A stretch of 64,000 nucleotides of DNA. Origin: CADBRN01 sp050944685 (GTDB lineage Bacteria > Bacillota > Clostridia > Lachnospirales > Lachnospiraceae). The DNA is taken from the NCBI GenBank assembly GCA_050944685.1, contig JBMNRP010000005.1, forward strand, positions 62,001-126,000, in the 5' to 3' direction. The notes under the pieces are model-generated. The model was not told where the DNA came from. It worked only from the letters and a program-made list of their open reading frames with translations, and did not search any database. Shown piece after piece: positions 16,886 through 26,027 of the stretch; the first letter of the stretch is position 1; every line of letters begins with the position of its first letter. A program made the translations under genes and the position numbers.

Positions 16886-17971
16886 TTATTTCCCATCGCG
16901 GGCGGTCCCGCCGCGGCTGCCCCGCTCCGTGATCTCGTCCAGATCACGGATGATCCGGAAACGGCCGTCCGCTGCTCCCGCATACTGAAAGAACCGGTCG
17001 ATCGCCGCTATACAGCTGCGGGCGACCGGATTGTCCGAGCTGTCGCATAAAGGATACAGAAAATAGCTCTGAACGGGATTCTGAAGCATCCGGTTCAGCG
17101 AAAGAATGCTGGAGGAGTAGGCGGTCAGAAATACCTTGTCCGAAAAGTCCCCGGAGAGCTGAATGGCTTCCCAGGGGAGGCCGGAATTTTCATCCGTCTT
17201 CAGCCCGGCGCGCTGATACCGGCGGACATCATCCTTCGGATGCGCCTTGATCAGCAGATTGTCCTTTCCGACCCTCTCCGCGATTTTCTTCGCGAGCTTC
17301 AGCTCTTCGTCCGACCCCGCCTTATACTGGTCGGAAGTTGTTGAGAAATAGATATATTTTTCCCGATACTCCCTGATTTTCCTGTCTCCGGTGAACACAC
17401 CCGAAATCAGGCGCGTCTCCCGCTCATTGGCGGGATCAATCTTCGGAATCCGGACCGGATTCCGGGGGCCCTTATACAGGGAAGGCTCGAAGCAATAGAA
17501 ATCCTTCGTGCTGTCGAGAAGATTCGGTTTCCGGAAAGCGGACCGCACCTTCTTGATGAACACCGCCGGCGGCGAGGCGGGAAGCGCCTCCGGATAGGAA
17601 AAGATTCCCTCCTCATACCGGCGGCAGGAAAGCGCCGGATTATGTCTGAGAAGATACGCAAACAGAAAACTGCTCAGCGAACTTTCATTAAAAAAGAACA
17701 GCTCGTCCGTCACGGGGAGCTTTCCCGGGTAAATGCAATGCCCGGTAATTCCCTCCGCCGTCAGAAGAATCTTGCGCGGATACGAGCTGCAGGGGACGTA
17801 AAAGACGTCCCGGAAAAGTCCTGTTTTCTTTAAGCGGCCGGCGGCAGAAGCGTAAATGCCCGCTTCATCGGTTGCCACCAGATACGCATCCACGTCCTTT
17901 CGCAGCGTCTGCTTAATCCGGATCGCGGTAATCCACTGAAAAGTGGTATGACATACAAAGATGGCAGACAT
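16886..17971 (-). CDS. Putative sialyltransferase-like glycosyltransferase (GT52/GT80-style motifs)
   Basis: A 361-residue soluble protein with no obvious signal or membrane helix. It shows the three short motifs shared by bacterial sialyltransferases: an acidic pair plus Gly (EEG, 120-122), HP in IKAHPKDD (244-245) and a Ser run (TAYSSS, 284-288). Within a nonulosonate gene set this suggests transfer of the CMP-activated acid to the glycan. Overall similarity is too low for me to name the family with certainty; polysialyltransferase-type or CDP-glycerol-transferase-type folds also carry HP and SS elements. AGGAG lies 9 bases before the ATG. It is tightly packed between the nucleotidyltransferase and neuD genes. 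Confidence 0.6.
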   Translation of the reverse strand: MSAIFVCHTTFQWITAIRIKQTLRKDVDAYLVATDEAGIYASAAGRLKKTGLFRDVFYVPCSSYPRKILLTAEGITGHCIYPGKLPVTDELFFFNESSLSSFLFAYLLRHNPALSCRRYEEGIFSYPEALPASPPAVFIKKVRSAFRKPNLLDSTKDFYCFEPSLYKGPRNPVRIPKIDPANERETRLISGVFTGDRKIREYREKYIYFSTTSDQYKAGSDEELKLAKKIAERVGKDNLLIKAHPKDDVRRYQRAGLKTDENSGLPWEAIQLSGDFSDKVFLTAYSSSILSLNRMLQNPVQSYFLYPLCDSSDNPVARSCIAAIDRFFQYAGAADGRFRIIRDLDEITERGSRGGTARDGK

Positions 17972-17974
17972 CGC

Positions 17975-19054
17975 TCACGACTCCTGTTCCCGCTTTTTCA
18001 GCTGATCTTCCATGTGCCTCATTTCCTCAAGCTGCCCCATATCCAGAAACGAATTCTCACTGAGCGGATAAATTCCGACCTGCTTTCCTTCCTTCATCAG
18101 CTCCGCCATCAGATCCGTCATGTGAAAAAATCTGTCCTCCGGAATTTTTTCCTTGCAGCTTCCGTCCATCACATACATGCCGGTGTTGATGAAATAGGAC
18201 AGCTGTGGTTTTTCTTCGGCAGAGGCCACGATCCCGTTCTCCTTGATGTGCAGGACACCGTACGGAATCGTCTGGTTCTTCAGGGAAGCCGCCACCGTCA
18301 GCACATTCCCGGATTCAGCGTGATGCCGGATCATTCTCTGATAATCCGCATCAATCAGAATATCACAGTTCGTGACGATCACCGGTGTATCAAAGTTCTC
18401 CCGGATCAGACGGATTCCTCCCGCGGTTCCCAGTGGCTTGTCCTCTTCGATATAGTGAATGGTGTAAGGAGGATTCAGATCATTAAAATAATATTTGATC
18501 ATCTCCTTCTTGTAATTCACCGTGATGTAAAACTCATCAAACCCCTGAGAATAATAGCTGTTGATAATTCGTTCCAGAATCGGGACGTCCCCGATGGGAA
18601 TCAGTGGTTTCGGAAGAATCCGGGTGTAGGGGTACAGACGCGTCCCCTTTCCCCCGGCCATAATGATGACCGGAATTCCGCTGCTCTCCCCGGTTCTCCT
18701 GCTGTCTTCCTTTTTCTCCAGAAAATAGATCCGAACCAGTTTTTTCTCATTGTTTACGACCGGAAGTGAATCAATTTTCTGCTTCTTCATATAATCGGAC
18801 GCTTCCTTCTGGCCGCCGCACTCCTCCTCGGTCAGATAACGCAGCTTTCTGTTCATGATCTCGCTGACAGAACTCTGCAGGTTGCAGGTGCGGATAATCC
18901 ATCGCCGGATATCCCCGTCCGACACGCATCCGAGAAGGGTCCCGCCGTCATCCACGATATACAGGATCCGTCTCGCATTGCTGTCGATCTTTTTCATTGC
19001 CTCGATGAGAGACAGGTCTTTATTCCCGATATATTTTTCAAAAGAAGCTTTCAT
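17975..19054 (-). CDS. CBS-domain sugar-1-phosphate nucleotidyltransferase (PtmE-like)
   Basis: A 359-residue cytoplasmic fusion: two CBS domains (about 8-60 and 62-118) followed by a nucleotidyltransferase domain with IMAGGKGTRL (131-140), the KPLIP segment and a terminal metal-binding Asp region. This architecture matches PtmE of Campylobacter, a glucosamine-1-phosphate guanylyltransferase that feeds the GDP-sugar route to legionaminic acid. The CBS pair probably senses adenylates or another nucleotide. The ATG at 19054 follows GGAGG by four bases. An upstream start at 19081 is possible but less supported. Whether the product is GDP-, UDP- or another nucleotide sugar needs assay. Confidence 0.88.
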   Translation of the reverse strand: MKASFEKYIGNKDLSLIEAMKKIDSNARRILYIVDDGGTLLGCVSDGDIRRWIIRTCNLQSSVSEIMNRKLRYLTEEECGGQKEASDYMKKQKIDSLPVVNNEKKLVRIYFLEKKEDSRRTGESSGIPVIIMAGGKGTRLYPYTRILPKPLIPIGDVPILERIINSYYSQGFDEFYITVNYKKEMIKYYFNDLNPPYTIHYIEEDKPLGTAGGIRLIRENFDTPVIVTNCDILIDADYQRMIRHHAESGNVLTVAASLKNQTIPYGVLHIKENGIVASAEEKPQLSYFINTGMYVMDGSCKEKIPEDRFFHMTDLMAELMKEGKQVGIYPLSENSFLDMGQLEEMRHMEDQLKKREQES

Positions 19055-19087
19055 GACTCCTCCGGAAACATATGAAATCAATGCGGA

Positions 19088-20275
19088 CTATTTACCGGCC
19101 AGTTCCGTCAGGACGGTCCGGATCTGCCCGGCGGCAAACCGGATGTCCTCCTTTGTCAGGTCCGTGCTGCATGGAATATTCAGTATTCTCTCCGCGTAGT
19201 ATTCCGCTTTTTCGATCCGGTACGCCGGAGAATCCCGATAAGGTTTCTGACGGAAGATAAGGCCCCAGATCGCCCTCGTCCCCACGGAGCGCTCTTCAAG
19301 ACGCTCGATAATCTCCCGCATGGAAGCATGGATGTGATCCCGGTCGATCTTCAGCGAATAGAACCAGCAGTTAGACTCGGTCCCCTCGCGGAAGCTCATC
19401 AGCTCGCCGTACGGAAACCCTTCAAATTCCTTCCGGTAAATCTGAAGATTTCTGTTTTTCCGCTTCAGAAATTCCGGCAGCTCCTCCATCTGAGCGACGC
19501 CGATGGCGGCCTGTACATTTGTCATCCGGTAATTAAAGCCGATTTCGTTGTGAATATAATAATGCGGATCATCCTTCGCCTGGGTCGAAAGATATCTCAG
19601 ATGGTCGACCGTGCGGACCTCCCGCGCGGTGACGGCTCCCCCGCCCCCGGTTGTGATAATCTTGTTTCCGTTAAAGGAAAAAGCCCCGAAGTCTCCGATC
19701 GTGCCGGCGTACCTTCCGGCGTACCGGCCGGTTGTATGTTTTGACCCGAGCGCCTCCGTCGCGTCCTCGATCACCTTCAGGCCGTACTTTCCGGCAATAT
19801 CCATAATCGCTTCCATGTCCGCCATATTCCCGAAAACATGCACGACGACGATCGCTTTGATCTGCTGTCCCGTCGGCCGGTACAGAAGCCGGCCGCCGCA
19901 AAAATCGCACTCCGTCCGGCAGAACTCGCCGAGCTTGACCGGATCCATGCAGAGACTGTCGTCACAGTCCATAAAGACCGGGTCGGCGAACTGATAGCGG
20001 ACCGGATTGACGGCGGCAATAAATGTGACCGTGGGGACGATCACCATATCGCCGGGCTTTACGCCCGACTCGATCAGCGAGAGATGCAGGGCGGCCGTCC
20101 CGCTCTGGCAGGCCGCGACGCCCTCCACATTCAGGAACTCCTCCAGCTGCTTTTCCATCTCACGGATATAGGCTCCTCCCGTCGAAACCCATCCCTGGTC
20201 AATGGCGTCATCCACATATTTTCTTTCGTTTCCCTCAAAATTGGGGACGGAAAGCGGAATAAATTTCTGCTTCAT
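19088..20275 (-). CDS. legC: LegC family PLP aminotransferase (DegT/DnrJ/EryC1)
   Basis: Adds an amino group at C4 of a 4-keto-6-deoxy HexNAc nucleotide, the second step towards legionaminic acid or bacillosamine. It is 395 residues with the PLP lysine at 205 in FSFNGNKIITTGGGG. The N-terminus IPLSVPNFEGNERKYV followed by WVSTGGAYI is the LegC-type signature. The ATG at 20275 has AGGCAGGAAAA upstream; a longer frame to 20335 lacks support. An insert with three cysteines (residues 119-126, CRTECDFC) is unusual. It sits between the dehydratase that makes its keto-sugar and the nucleotidyltransferase. Confidence 0.9.
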   Translation of the reverse strand: MKQKFIPLSVPNFEGNERKYVDDAIDQGWVSTGGAYIREMEKQLEEFLNVEGVAACQSGTAALHLSLIESGVKPGDMVIVPTVTFIAAVNPVRYQFADPVFMDCDDSLCMDPVKLGEFCRTECDFCGGRLLYRPTGQQIKAIVVVHVFGNMADMEAIMDIAGKYGLKVIEDATEALGSKHTTGRYAGRYAGTIGDFGAFSFNGNKIITTGGGGAVTAREVRTVDHLRYLSTQAKDDPHYYIHNEIGFNYRMTNVQAAIGVAQMEELPEFLKRKNRNLQIYRKEFEGFPYGELMSFREGTESNCWFYSLKIDRDHIHASMREIIERLEERSVGTRAIWGLIFRQKPYRDSPAYRIEKAEYYAERILNIPCSTDLTKEDIRFAAGQIRTVLTELAGK

Positions 20276-20300
20276 TTTTCCTGCCTTTCTTCTCGTTCCA

Positions 20301-21509
20301 TCACATCTTGCTGTCCAGAGAACGGCCCTTTTCAATGTGTCTGAAATTCGGAAGATACGTTCCGATGATCCGGACGATATCCTCTTTTTCCGCCCTGCCT
20401 GAGCTCAGCGCCTCGTCCAGGCTGCTCAGAAGGTCCCGGATGCCCTCGGTATCCTCAATGGTTTTCCCGACGACAATGCCCAGCGCGCGGAACCGGTCCA
20501 TATCCGTCCGCTCCCTGTCGGTGAAGAACTCCTCATACTCTTTCTCCCCGGAAGTGTCCGATCGGGAATAATGAACCGGATAATATTCCGATCCCGCCTT
20601 CAGAGACTGCGCTTTATCGATCGCTTCCTCATCCGACACGCACAGAAGCGGTTTAAAACCGTACTCCTTCAGAAGCTGCGTGGCGATCGAATCAAATGTC
20701 ATCATCTGGGCTTCCTTCAGCTTCGGGAAAAAGATCTCCCGGTTGCCTCCCAGCATACAGGAGAGCATGCAAATCTGACCGCTTTCCTCGGGAGAAACGA
20801 AATATCTTCTCACATCCGAGGGAGCGGACAGCGGCTGAAGTCTGGCAATTCTCCTCAGAAATCCGGCGGGCAGAGACCCGTTGGAAAAAGCCACGTTCGC
20901 AAAGCGTGCCGTCTTTACCTCAAAGCGCCCGGAATACGAAAAAATGAGATCCTCCATCAGTCTCTTGGTGGCTCCCATGATATTGACCGGATTGGCAGCC
21001 TTGTCCGTGGACACGCAGAAATATTCCTCCGGCGGATACTCCGAGAGAAGATCCAGCAGCTTCGCGGCATTCAGAAGATTATTTCGGATCATCGCCTCCA
21101 CCGAATAAATGTCTTTTTCGCTGCGCACATGCTTATGAGCGGAAAAATTGGCAACGATATCAAAGCCGCCCCTGTTCCGGAACATCTTTTCAAACACAGC
21201 CGAAGAGTAATCCATCGGATACGGAATGTAATCTTCCGGAATATACATGCCTTTCGTGGAGCGGAGATCTCTGGTCAGCTCGGCGAGCTCATTCTCATTA
21301 ATATCCGCCACCACAAGCGAAGCGGGACGCCAGGGGAGAACCGCCCGGATAAAAGAGCTTCCGATGGAACCGGCTCCTCCGATGACGAGAACTTTCTTCC
21401 CCTCGATCTTTTCTCTCAGTCTCTCCCGGTTATCCTCGATGTCCGGAAGGAACATGCTTGTTTCGCGTTTCGTGACATAGGTTCCGATAAATTCATTTAA
21501 ATCAAACAT
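20301..21509 (-). CDS. Nucleotide-sugar 4,6-dehydratase, CapD/PseB-like (LegB role)
   Basis: NAD-dependent extended SDR, 402 residues. It has GGAGSIG (44-50) for cofactor and a STDKAANPVNIMGATKR segment (167-183) in which the usual catalytic Tyr is Met178 with Lys182, as in FlaA1/PseB-type dehydratases. The family converts UDP-GlcNAc (or the GDP analogue) to the 4-keto-6-deoxy sugar. Next to legC this supplies the LegC substrate. A C-terminal extension of about 100 residues beyond the core may aid oligomerisation. It follows the flippase gene by 4 bases and has AGGTAAAAAT before its ATG. C5-inverting versus C5-retaining chemistry cannot be decided here. Confidence 0.86.
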   Translation of the reverse strand: MFDLNEFIGTYVTKRETSMFLPDIEDNRERLREKIEGKKVLVIGGAGSIGSSFIRAVLPWRPASLVVADINENELAELTRDLRSTKGMYIPEDYIPYPMDYSSAVFEKMFRNRGGFDIVANFSAHKHVRSEKDIYSVEAMIRNNLLNAAKLLDLLSEYPPEEYFCVSTDKAANPVNIMGATKRLMEDLIFSYSGRFEVKTARFANVAFSNGSLPAGFLRRIARLQPLSAPSDVRRYFVSPEESGQICMLSCMLGGNREIFFPKLKEAQMMTFDSIATQLLKEYGFKPLLCVSDEEAIDKAQSLKAGSEYYPVHYSRSDTSGEKEYEEFFTDRERTDMDRFRALGIVVGKTIEDTEGIRDLLSSLDEALSSGRAEKEDIVRIIGTYLPNFRHIEKGRSLDSKM

Positions 21510-21513
21510 ATTT

Positions 21514-22914
21514 TTACCTGTTCTTCCATATTCTTTTGAGTCGGGCTTTATTTTTGATCAATACGATCAGGATGGCCGCGAAATAAATTCCGATCAGGAT
21601 ATACCGGATGACGGTCCTCTCCAGGATCATATTTTCCGCAAACATCAGGGCCGACGCCCCGAGCGCGATCGCCAGGATCTTCCGGTTGTCGTAAACGTCC
21701 TGCATCCCGATCTTCCTCACGACCAGAACGTGAACGATCAGCAGGAACAGATACCCAGCGTACGTCGTATAGGCCGCCGCCACATATCCGAACTTCCGGA
21801 TGAAAATGAAATTCAGGACGAAGTTCAGAAGGGCAGCCCCTCCGCTCGCGAAAGCCATCCAGACCGTCTTCTTATTGTACTGTTCCACATTGACATAGAG
21901 ACCATAAGCGAACTGCAGCAGGCATCCGGCCGCGACCGGAGGCATAACGTACACCGCGCTCATGTATGATTTTCCTCCGAGGATGTAGAGCAGCTCCGGC
22001 GTCAGCAGAACCGCTCCGATCGACAGGGCGGAAAAAGCGGCCACATACGGCACCGATATCTTTCTGGTCGCGCGGTAATCCCTGTCGTGAAGGCGCTCCG
22101 CCAGCCACGGCCCGAAGGCGCTGTTTAGAGACGTGTTCAGGATGGTGATGATCATCCCGCAGTTATATGCGAGACTGTACAGGGCCACATCCTCCGATCC
22201 GCAGATCTGCCGGATCATAACCTTGTCCATGTTATTGAGAAGATACATGGACAGAAGGTGGGGAATGTACGGAAGCGCGATCACCAGCGCGTATTTCCAG
22301 TATTTCAGAAGCGGCTTTTTGGCGGAGAAAAAGTACCAGATCATGATCAGGCCGCCGACAACTGCCGGAGGAATCACATAGCCGAGCACCATCCCGTCCA
22401 GCTTTTTTTCGCATAACCCGATCAGCACCACGGACAGAACCGCCGTTCCGACCGATACGATCACGCTGACCGCCGCAGACAGCTTATACTTGTACTCGTA
22501 CCTTTCCGCGTTCTGAAACAGGTTGACTGCCGGCATGAAAATCAGATACAGGAACATGCAGTTCAGGTAAAACCGGTTCAGCGAAAAGAGCTTCGAGAAA
22601 AACGGGAAAAAAAGATTGCAGACGGCCATCCAGGAAAGCGAAGACAAAAGGCTCAGGGCGATCATGGAGCCGGTGTAACGCCTGAAATCCTCCTTGTACT
22701 CCTGGCTCGCGACGATCATGGAACTCTCCAGATTCAGGGAGGTGATGTACAGCATGATCATGACCCATACCTGAAAGTTATTATAATCCCCGTATTCCGC
22801 TTTGGTCAGCAATCTGGTAAAAATCGGCGTCGTGATGATCCCGACGGCCCGCATCAGAAAATTTGACATCGTAAACCAGACCGCTGATTTAACTACTTTT
22901 TTATTGTCCGCCAT
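21514..22914 (-). CDS. wzx: Polysaccharide flippase (Wzx, MATE/PST family), first of two
   Basis: Integral membrane protein of 466 residues with 12-14 predicted helices, the N-terminal signature GIITTPIFTRLLTKAEYGDY and a basic C-terminus. It should move undecaprenyl-linked repeat units across the membrane. It sits immediately upstream of the nonulosonate dehydratase gene, so it may be specific for a glycan containing that acid. A second, different flippase gene lies at 53568-55004. Confidence 0.88.
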   Translation of the reverse strand: MADNKKVVKSAVWFTMSNFLMRAVGIITTPIFTRLLTKAEYGDYNNFQVWVMIMLYITSLNLESSMIVASQEYKEDFRRYTGSMIALSLLSSLSWMAVCNLFFPFFSKLFSLNRFYLNCMFLYLIFMPAVNLFQNAERYEYKYKLSAAVSVIVSVGTAVLSVVLIGLCEKKLDGMVLGYVIPPAVVGGLIMIWYFFSAKKPLLKYWKYALVIALPYIPHLLSMYLLNNMDKVMIRQICGSEDVALYSLAYNCGMIITILNTSLNSAFGPWLAERLHDRDYRATRKISVPYVAAFSALSIGAVLLTPELLYILGGKSYMSAVYVMPPVAAGCLLQFAYGLYVNVEQYNKKTVWMAFASGGAALLNFVLNFIFIRKFGYVAAAYTTYAGYLFLLIVHVLVVRKIGMQDVYDNRKILAIALGASALMFAENMILERTVIRYILIGIYFAAILIVLIKNKARLKRIWKNR

Positions 22915-22939
22915 ATACTGTCCTGAATGATCCTCTGCA

Positions 22940-25042
22940 TTATTTCAGTCTGTAGACTGTGACGTCGTCATTATCATACACCTGCTTCAGACCTTTTGTA
23001 CACTCCTCTCCCGTCCGGTACCGTTTGAGGATAATGACATAGTCTACTCCGTTTTCCTTCAGCAGCCGCCTGGAGGTGTAGCTTCCTTTCATGAATCCTT
23101 TTACCTGAAAATATCTGCTCTGAGCAGTTTTTTCATCCACTGTGGCGTTCGACGGACTCTCGATATACATTCTCCTCTGTGTAAGAGCGTTTGTTTTCAA
23201 AGACCCCGGCGAGTACAGGGTGACATTCGAAATGAAAACCGCATCCGAATCCAGATTTTCCCGGATCCAGTTATAGCATTCTCCCTCCTCCTGGGTTACG
23301 ATATTATCCACATAATGTCTGCTGGCAAAGGATGTGATCCGCACCTTTCCGGTCTGAATACGATAAAACGCGTCGGAAACAACCGGCTGACAGAGGGAAT
23401 ACGAGAAAAACAGACCGACAATCATCAGCGGAATTCCAAAACAGATTTTGAAATAGTGAACGATTCCGAGCCTGTTCTTTTCGGCCGTTCTGTCCGCTTC
23501 CGTGTCATAAAAGGCAAGAATGATCATATAGGGGGACGCCGATTCGATGAAATAAACCTGTGAATTTCCGACAAAATTCAGAAGCAGCGCCATCGCCGTC
23601 CCACATGCCATGACCAGAAGGCAGATCCACTGCAGCGCGTCCGATCTCTTTCGATGGGCAATCATATGAATAAGGGAAATCGCATCACAGATAACGATTC
23701 CCATATTCGTATAAAAAAGATACTCCAGAATAATCCGTACGGCCAGCAATATCCTCCCCGCAATCGGAAGTGCCTTCGCATCGGACGTATACCATTCCCT
23801 GAGGACCCTGGCATAATGACTGGTTCCGGACCACGACAGGACGGCGTGTTTTGTCTCCTCTTCACCCGACTGAGCGCTTGCGGACCAGCTCCCCGTGGCG
23901 GAACTCATAAAAGCAAAATATACAAAGAAAAATAACAGGAGCGAAATAACAGCAAAAATCATAACCGCCCGGATATTTTTCTTTTTTATCAGCCAGTACA
24001 GGCAGAGCACTCCCTGAAAAAGCAGCAGCAAAACCCCGACTGGCGCCTTGCATCCGATCGTTATGACCAGAATCAGTTCATAAAGGATACCGTTCTTCAC
24101 AGAAAAATCCCGTGAAAAATACTGCCGGAGAAGAAGAAGAATGCCAAACAGACAAAACGCGAAACCGATATCAAACCCGAACGGCCCTATCACCTGATGG
24201 AAAATGCTGTAGTTTGCGGTCTGTGTATAATCTCCCGTAACAAAAATGGCGTAAATGGCTGCCATAATGATCTTCCACTTTTTCTTAAACAAATAAGAAA
24301 ACAGTGAAATACATCCGAAAACCGCAAGCATCGTACTCTGAATGACCGAGTACCCGAATCCGAGAGCAGGAATACTGATTCCTGTCGAATGTTCCAGAAC
24401 GGCCAACTGCATACTGGTGAAATAATGGTAATGAAGAATTCCTCCCATACCGCGCAGGGACTCCGGCGGAAACCCCCTGGAAAGAGAACCTGCGTTTCCG
24501 ATCCAGTACAAAAGATCTTCATAATAGGTCTGTTCCGATCCATTGCCCGGAAGACCGTTAGGCAAAGTGAAGCATAATAATCGGACAACGAAAACCGCAA
24601 AAAAGAATACCAGAAAAAAAATCAGATCTCCTCTGGAACCGGCTTTTACCTGAAGCTTTCCCCTGACTCTGAAATATATCAGAAACACAACGCTGACCCC
24701 AGCAATGATATAATTCCAGATGGGAATCAAACTCATCCACCCGTCCGAAAAATAACTGAACGGAATCGAAATAAGATAGGTCAGAATGCTGAAACAGTAG
24801 CCGAGAGCATAGCCGAGGCCGACTTTTTCGTACTCGCTGGCCTCCTGGTAACCGATCGCAGTGAGCAGGGTGTATCCCGGAATCAGCATACAGAAAATCT
24901 GGTACGCGGCATGAAAAATACCGTCCCTGACCGGGAGCTTGTCGTACCATGTGATCAGGAACGATGACGCAACCAGAAACAGGATCACAAAGATCCAGAG
25001 AATATTCGCATATTTTTTGTTTTCATGTTTCTCTTGATTCAT
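22940..25042 (-). CDS. Large multi-spanning membrane protein, GT-C-like, function unknown
   Basis: A 700-residue protein with about 13 hydrophobic helices over residues 13-540 and a C-terminal extracytoplasmic domain of about 150 residues ending in VTVYRLK. The helix-rich N-terminus with an acidic first loop (GLPGNGSEQTYYEDLLYW) and a soluble C-terminal domain resembles lipid-sugar-dependent GT-C glycosyltransferases. I do not recognise a named family. The first 20 bases overlap the end of the preceding GtrB-type glycosyltransferase gene. Such pairs (cytoplasmic GT2 making a lipid-phosphate sugar plus an external GT-C) form three-component glycosylation systems, a role inferred here. Confidence 0.75.
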   Translation of the reverse strand: MNQEKHENKKYANILWIFVILFLVASSFLITWYDKLPVRDGIFHAAYQIFCMLIPGYTLLTAIGYQEASEYEKVGLGYALGYCFSILTYLISIPFSYFSDGWMSLIPIWNYIIAGVSVVFLIYFRVRGKLQVKAGSRGDLIFFLVFFFAVFVVRLLCFTLPNGLPGNGSEQTYYEDLLYWIGNAGSLSRGFPPESLRGMGGILHYHYFTSMQLAVLEHSTGISIPALGFGYSVIQSTMLAVFGCISLFSYLFKKKWKIIMAAIYAIFVTGDYTQTANYSIFHQVIGPFGFDIGFAFCLFGILLLLRQYFSRDFSVKNGILYELILVITIGCKAPVGVLLLLFQGVLCLYWLIKKKNIRAVMIFAVISLLLFFFVYFAFMSSATGSWSASAQSGEEETKHAVLSWSGTSHYARVLREWYTSDAKALPIAGRILLAVRIILEYLFYTNMGIVICDAISLIHMIAHRKRSDALQWICLLVMACGTAMALLLNFVGNSQVYFIESASPYMIILAFYDTEADRTAEKNRLGIVHYFKICFGIPLMIVGLFFSYSLCQPVVSDAFYRIQTGKVRITSFASRHYVDNIVTQEEGECYNWIRENLDSDAVFISNVTLYSPGSLKTNALTQRRMYIESPSNATVDEKTAQSRYFQVKGFMKGSYTSRRLLKENGVDYVIILKRYRTGEECTKGLKQVYDNDDVTVYRLK

Positions 25043-26027
25043 ATCGGTACGTTTTCTCCGGCTTCAGTTTCCGCTTCTCTCCTCCGGAATCAAAATTCAG
25101 TCTCTCCTCTTCCACCACGAGAGGCCGGTTCATGATCCTGGCGTTGATGGACATGACATATTCACCCAGAAATCCGAGAAACAGCAGAATAATTCCGCCG
25201 AGGAAATACAGGGAAATCATGATGGGTGCGTAACCTGCGGTAAACCGGTTCCAGAAAATCAGCTTCAGGATCAGATAGACGATGCCGATGACAAAGCTCA
25301 CCGCAGATACAAAGAATCCCAGAAACTCCGCGATCCGCATGCCCACCTTCGTGTAGCTGGTGAAACTCAGCATGGCCGCGTCAAAGAGCGTGTGGAAATT
25401 ATTGTGCGTCTTTCCGGCGCGTCTTTTTGGCTGGTCATACTCGATTTCCTTCCGCTCCGGACCGAGCTCCGCGACGATCCCCCGGATAAACGGGGTCGGG
25501 TCATTCAGGTCCCGCAGCGTCTGGATAAAGCTTTTGTCATAGAGACCGAAACCCGTGAACTGTTCGATCATTTCCACGTCGGACATTTTCCGGATGATCT
25601 TGTAGTACTGGCTGCGAAGGAAATACATGAAGCGGTTTTCTTCGCTCTTTGTTTTCTTTCCGATGACAACCTTGTATCCTTTTTCCCACCAGGAGACGAG
25701 CTCCGGGATCATCTCCGGAGGATCCTGGAAATCGGCGACGATGGTGATCGTGCAGTCTCCGCTCGTGTGAAGCATCCCGTAATAGGGACTGTTGAACTGC
25801 CCGAAATTTTTCGAGTTGAAAATGGCCCTGACCTTTTTGTCCTCCCGGCAGATCTCCCGGATAATATCGCGCGTGCCATCCTTGCTCTTATTGTCGATAA
25901 ACAGTATTTCGTAGTCATACCGGGGCAGATTTTCCGTGATCTGGTCCCGGACCGCTTCATAAATCGGCCGCGCGTTTGCTTCCTCGTTATAGGTCGGGAT
26001 CATAACCGAAATAACTTTCTTAGCCAT
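25023..26027 (-). CDS. GT2 glycosyltransferase, DPM1/GtrB type
   Basis: Membrane-attached glycosyltransferase of 334 residues. The GT-A domain begins VMIPTYNEE (8-16) with acidic pair D99-F-Q-D102 in VADFQDPP. Two C-terminal helices (about 235-260 and 270-295) match enzymes that make undecaprenyl- or dolichyl-phosphate sugars. The product would be a lipid-linked monosaccharide used outside the cell. Its start overlaps the preceding reductase stop by 8 bases (ATGGCTAA) and its end overlaps the GT-C-like gene, a coupled trio. Confidence 0.9.
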   Translation of the reverse strand: MAKKVISVMIPTYNEEANARPIYEAVRDQITENLPRYDYEILFIDNKSKDGTRDIIREICREDKKVRAIFNSKNFGQFNSPYYGMLHTSGDCTITIVADFQDPPEMIPELVSWWEKGYKVVIGKKTKSEENRFMYFLRSQYYKIIRKMSDVEMIEQFTGFGLYDKSFIQTLRDLNDPTPFIRGIVAELGPERKEIEYDQPKRRAGKTHNNFHTLFDAAMLSFTSYTKVGMRIAEFLGFFVSAVSFVIGIVYLILKLIFWNRFTAGYAPIMISLYFLGGIILLFLGFLGEYVMSINARIMNRPLVVEEERLNFDSGGEKRKLKPEKTYRYESRET

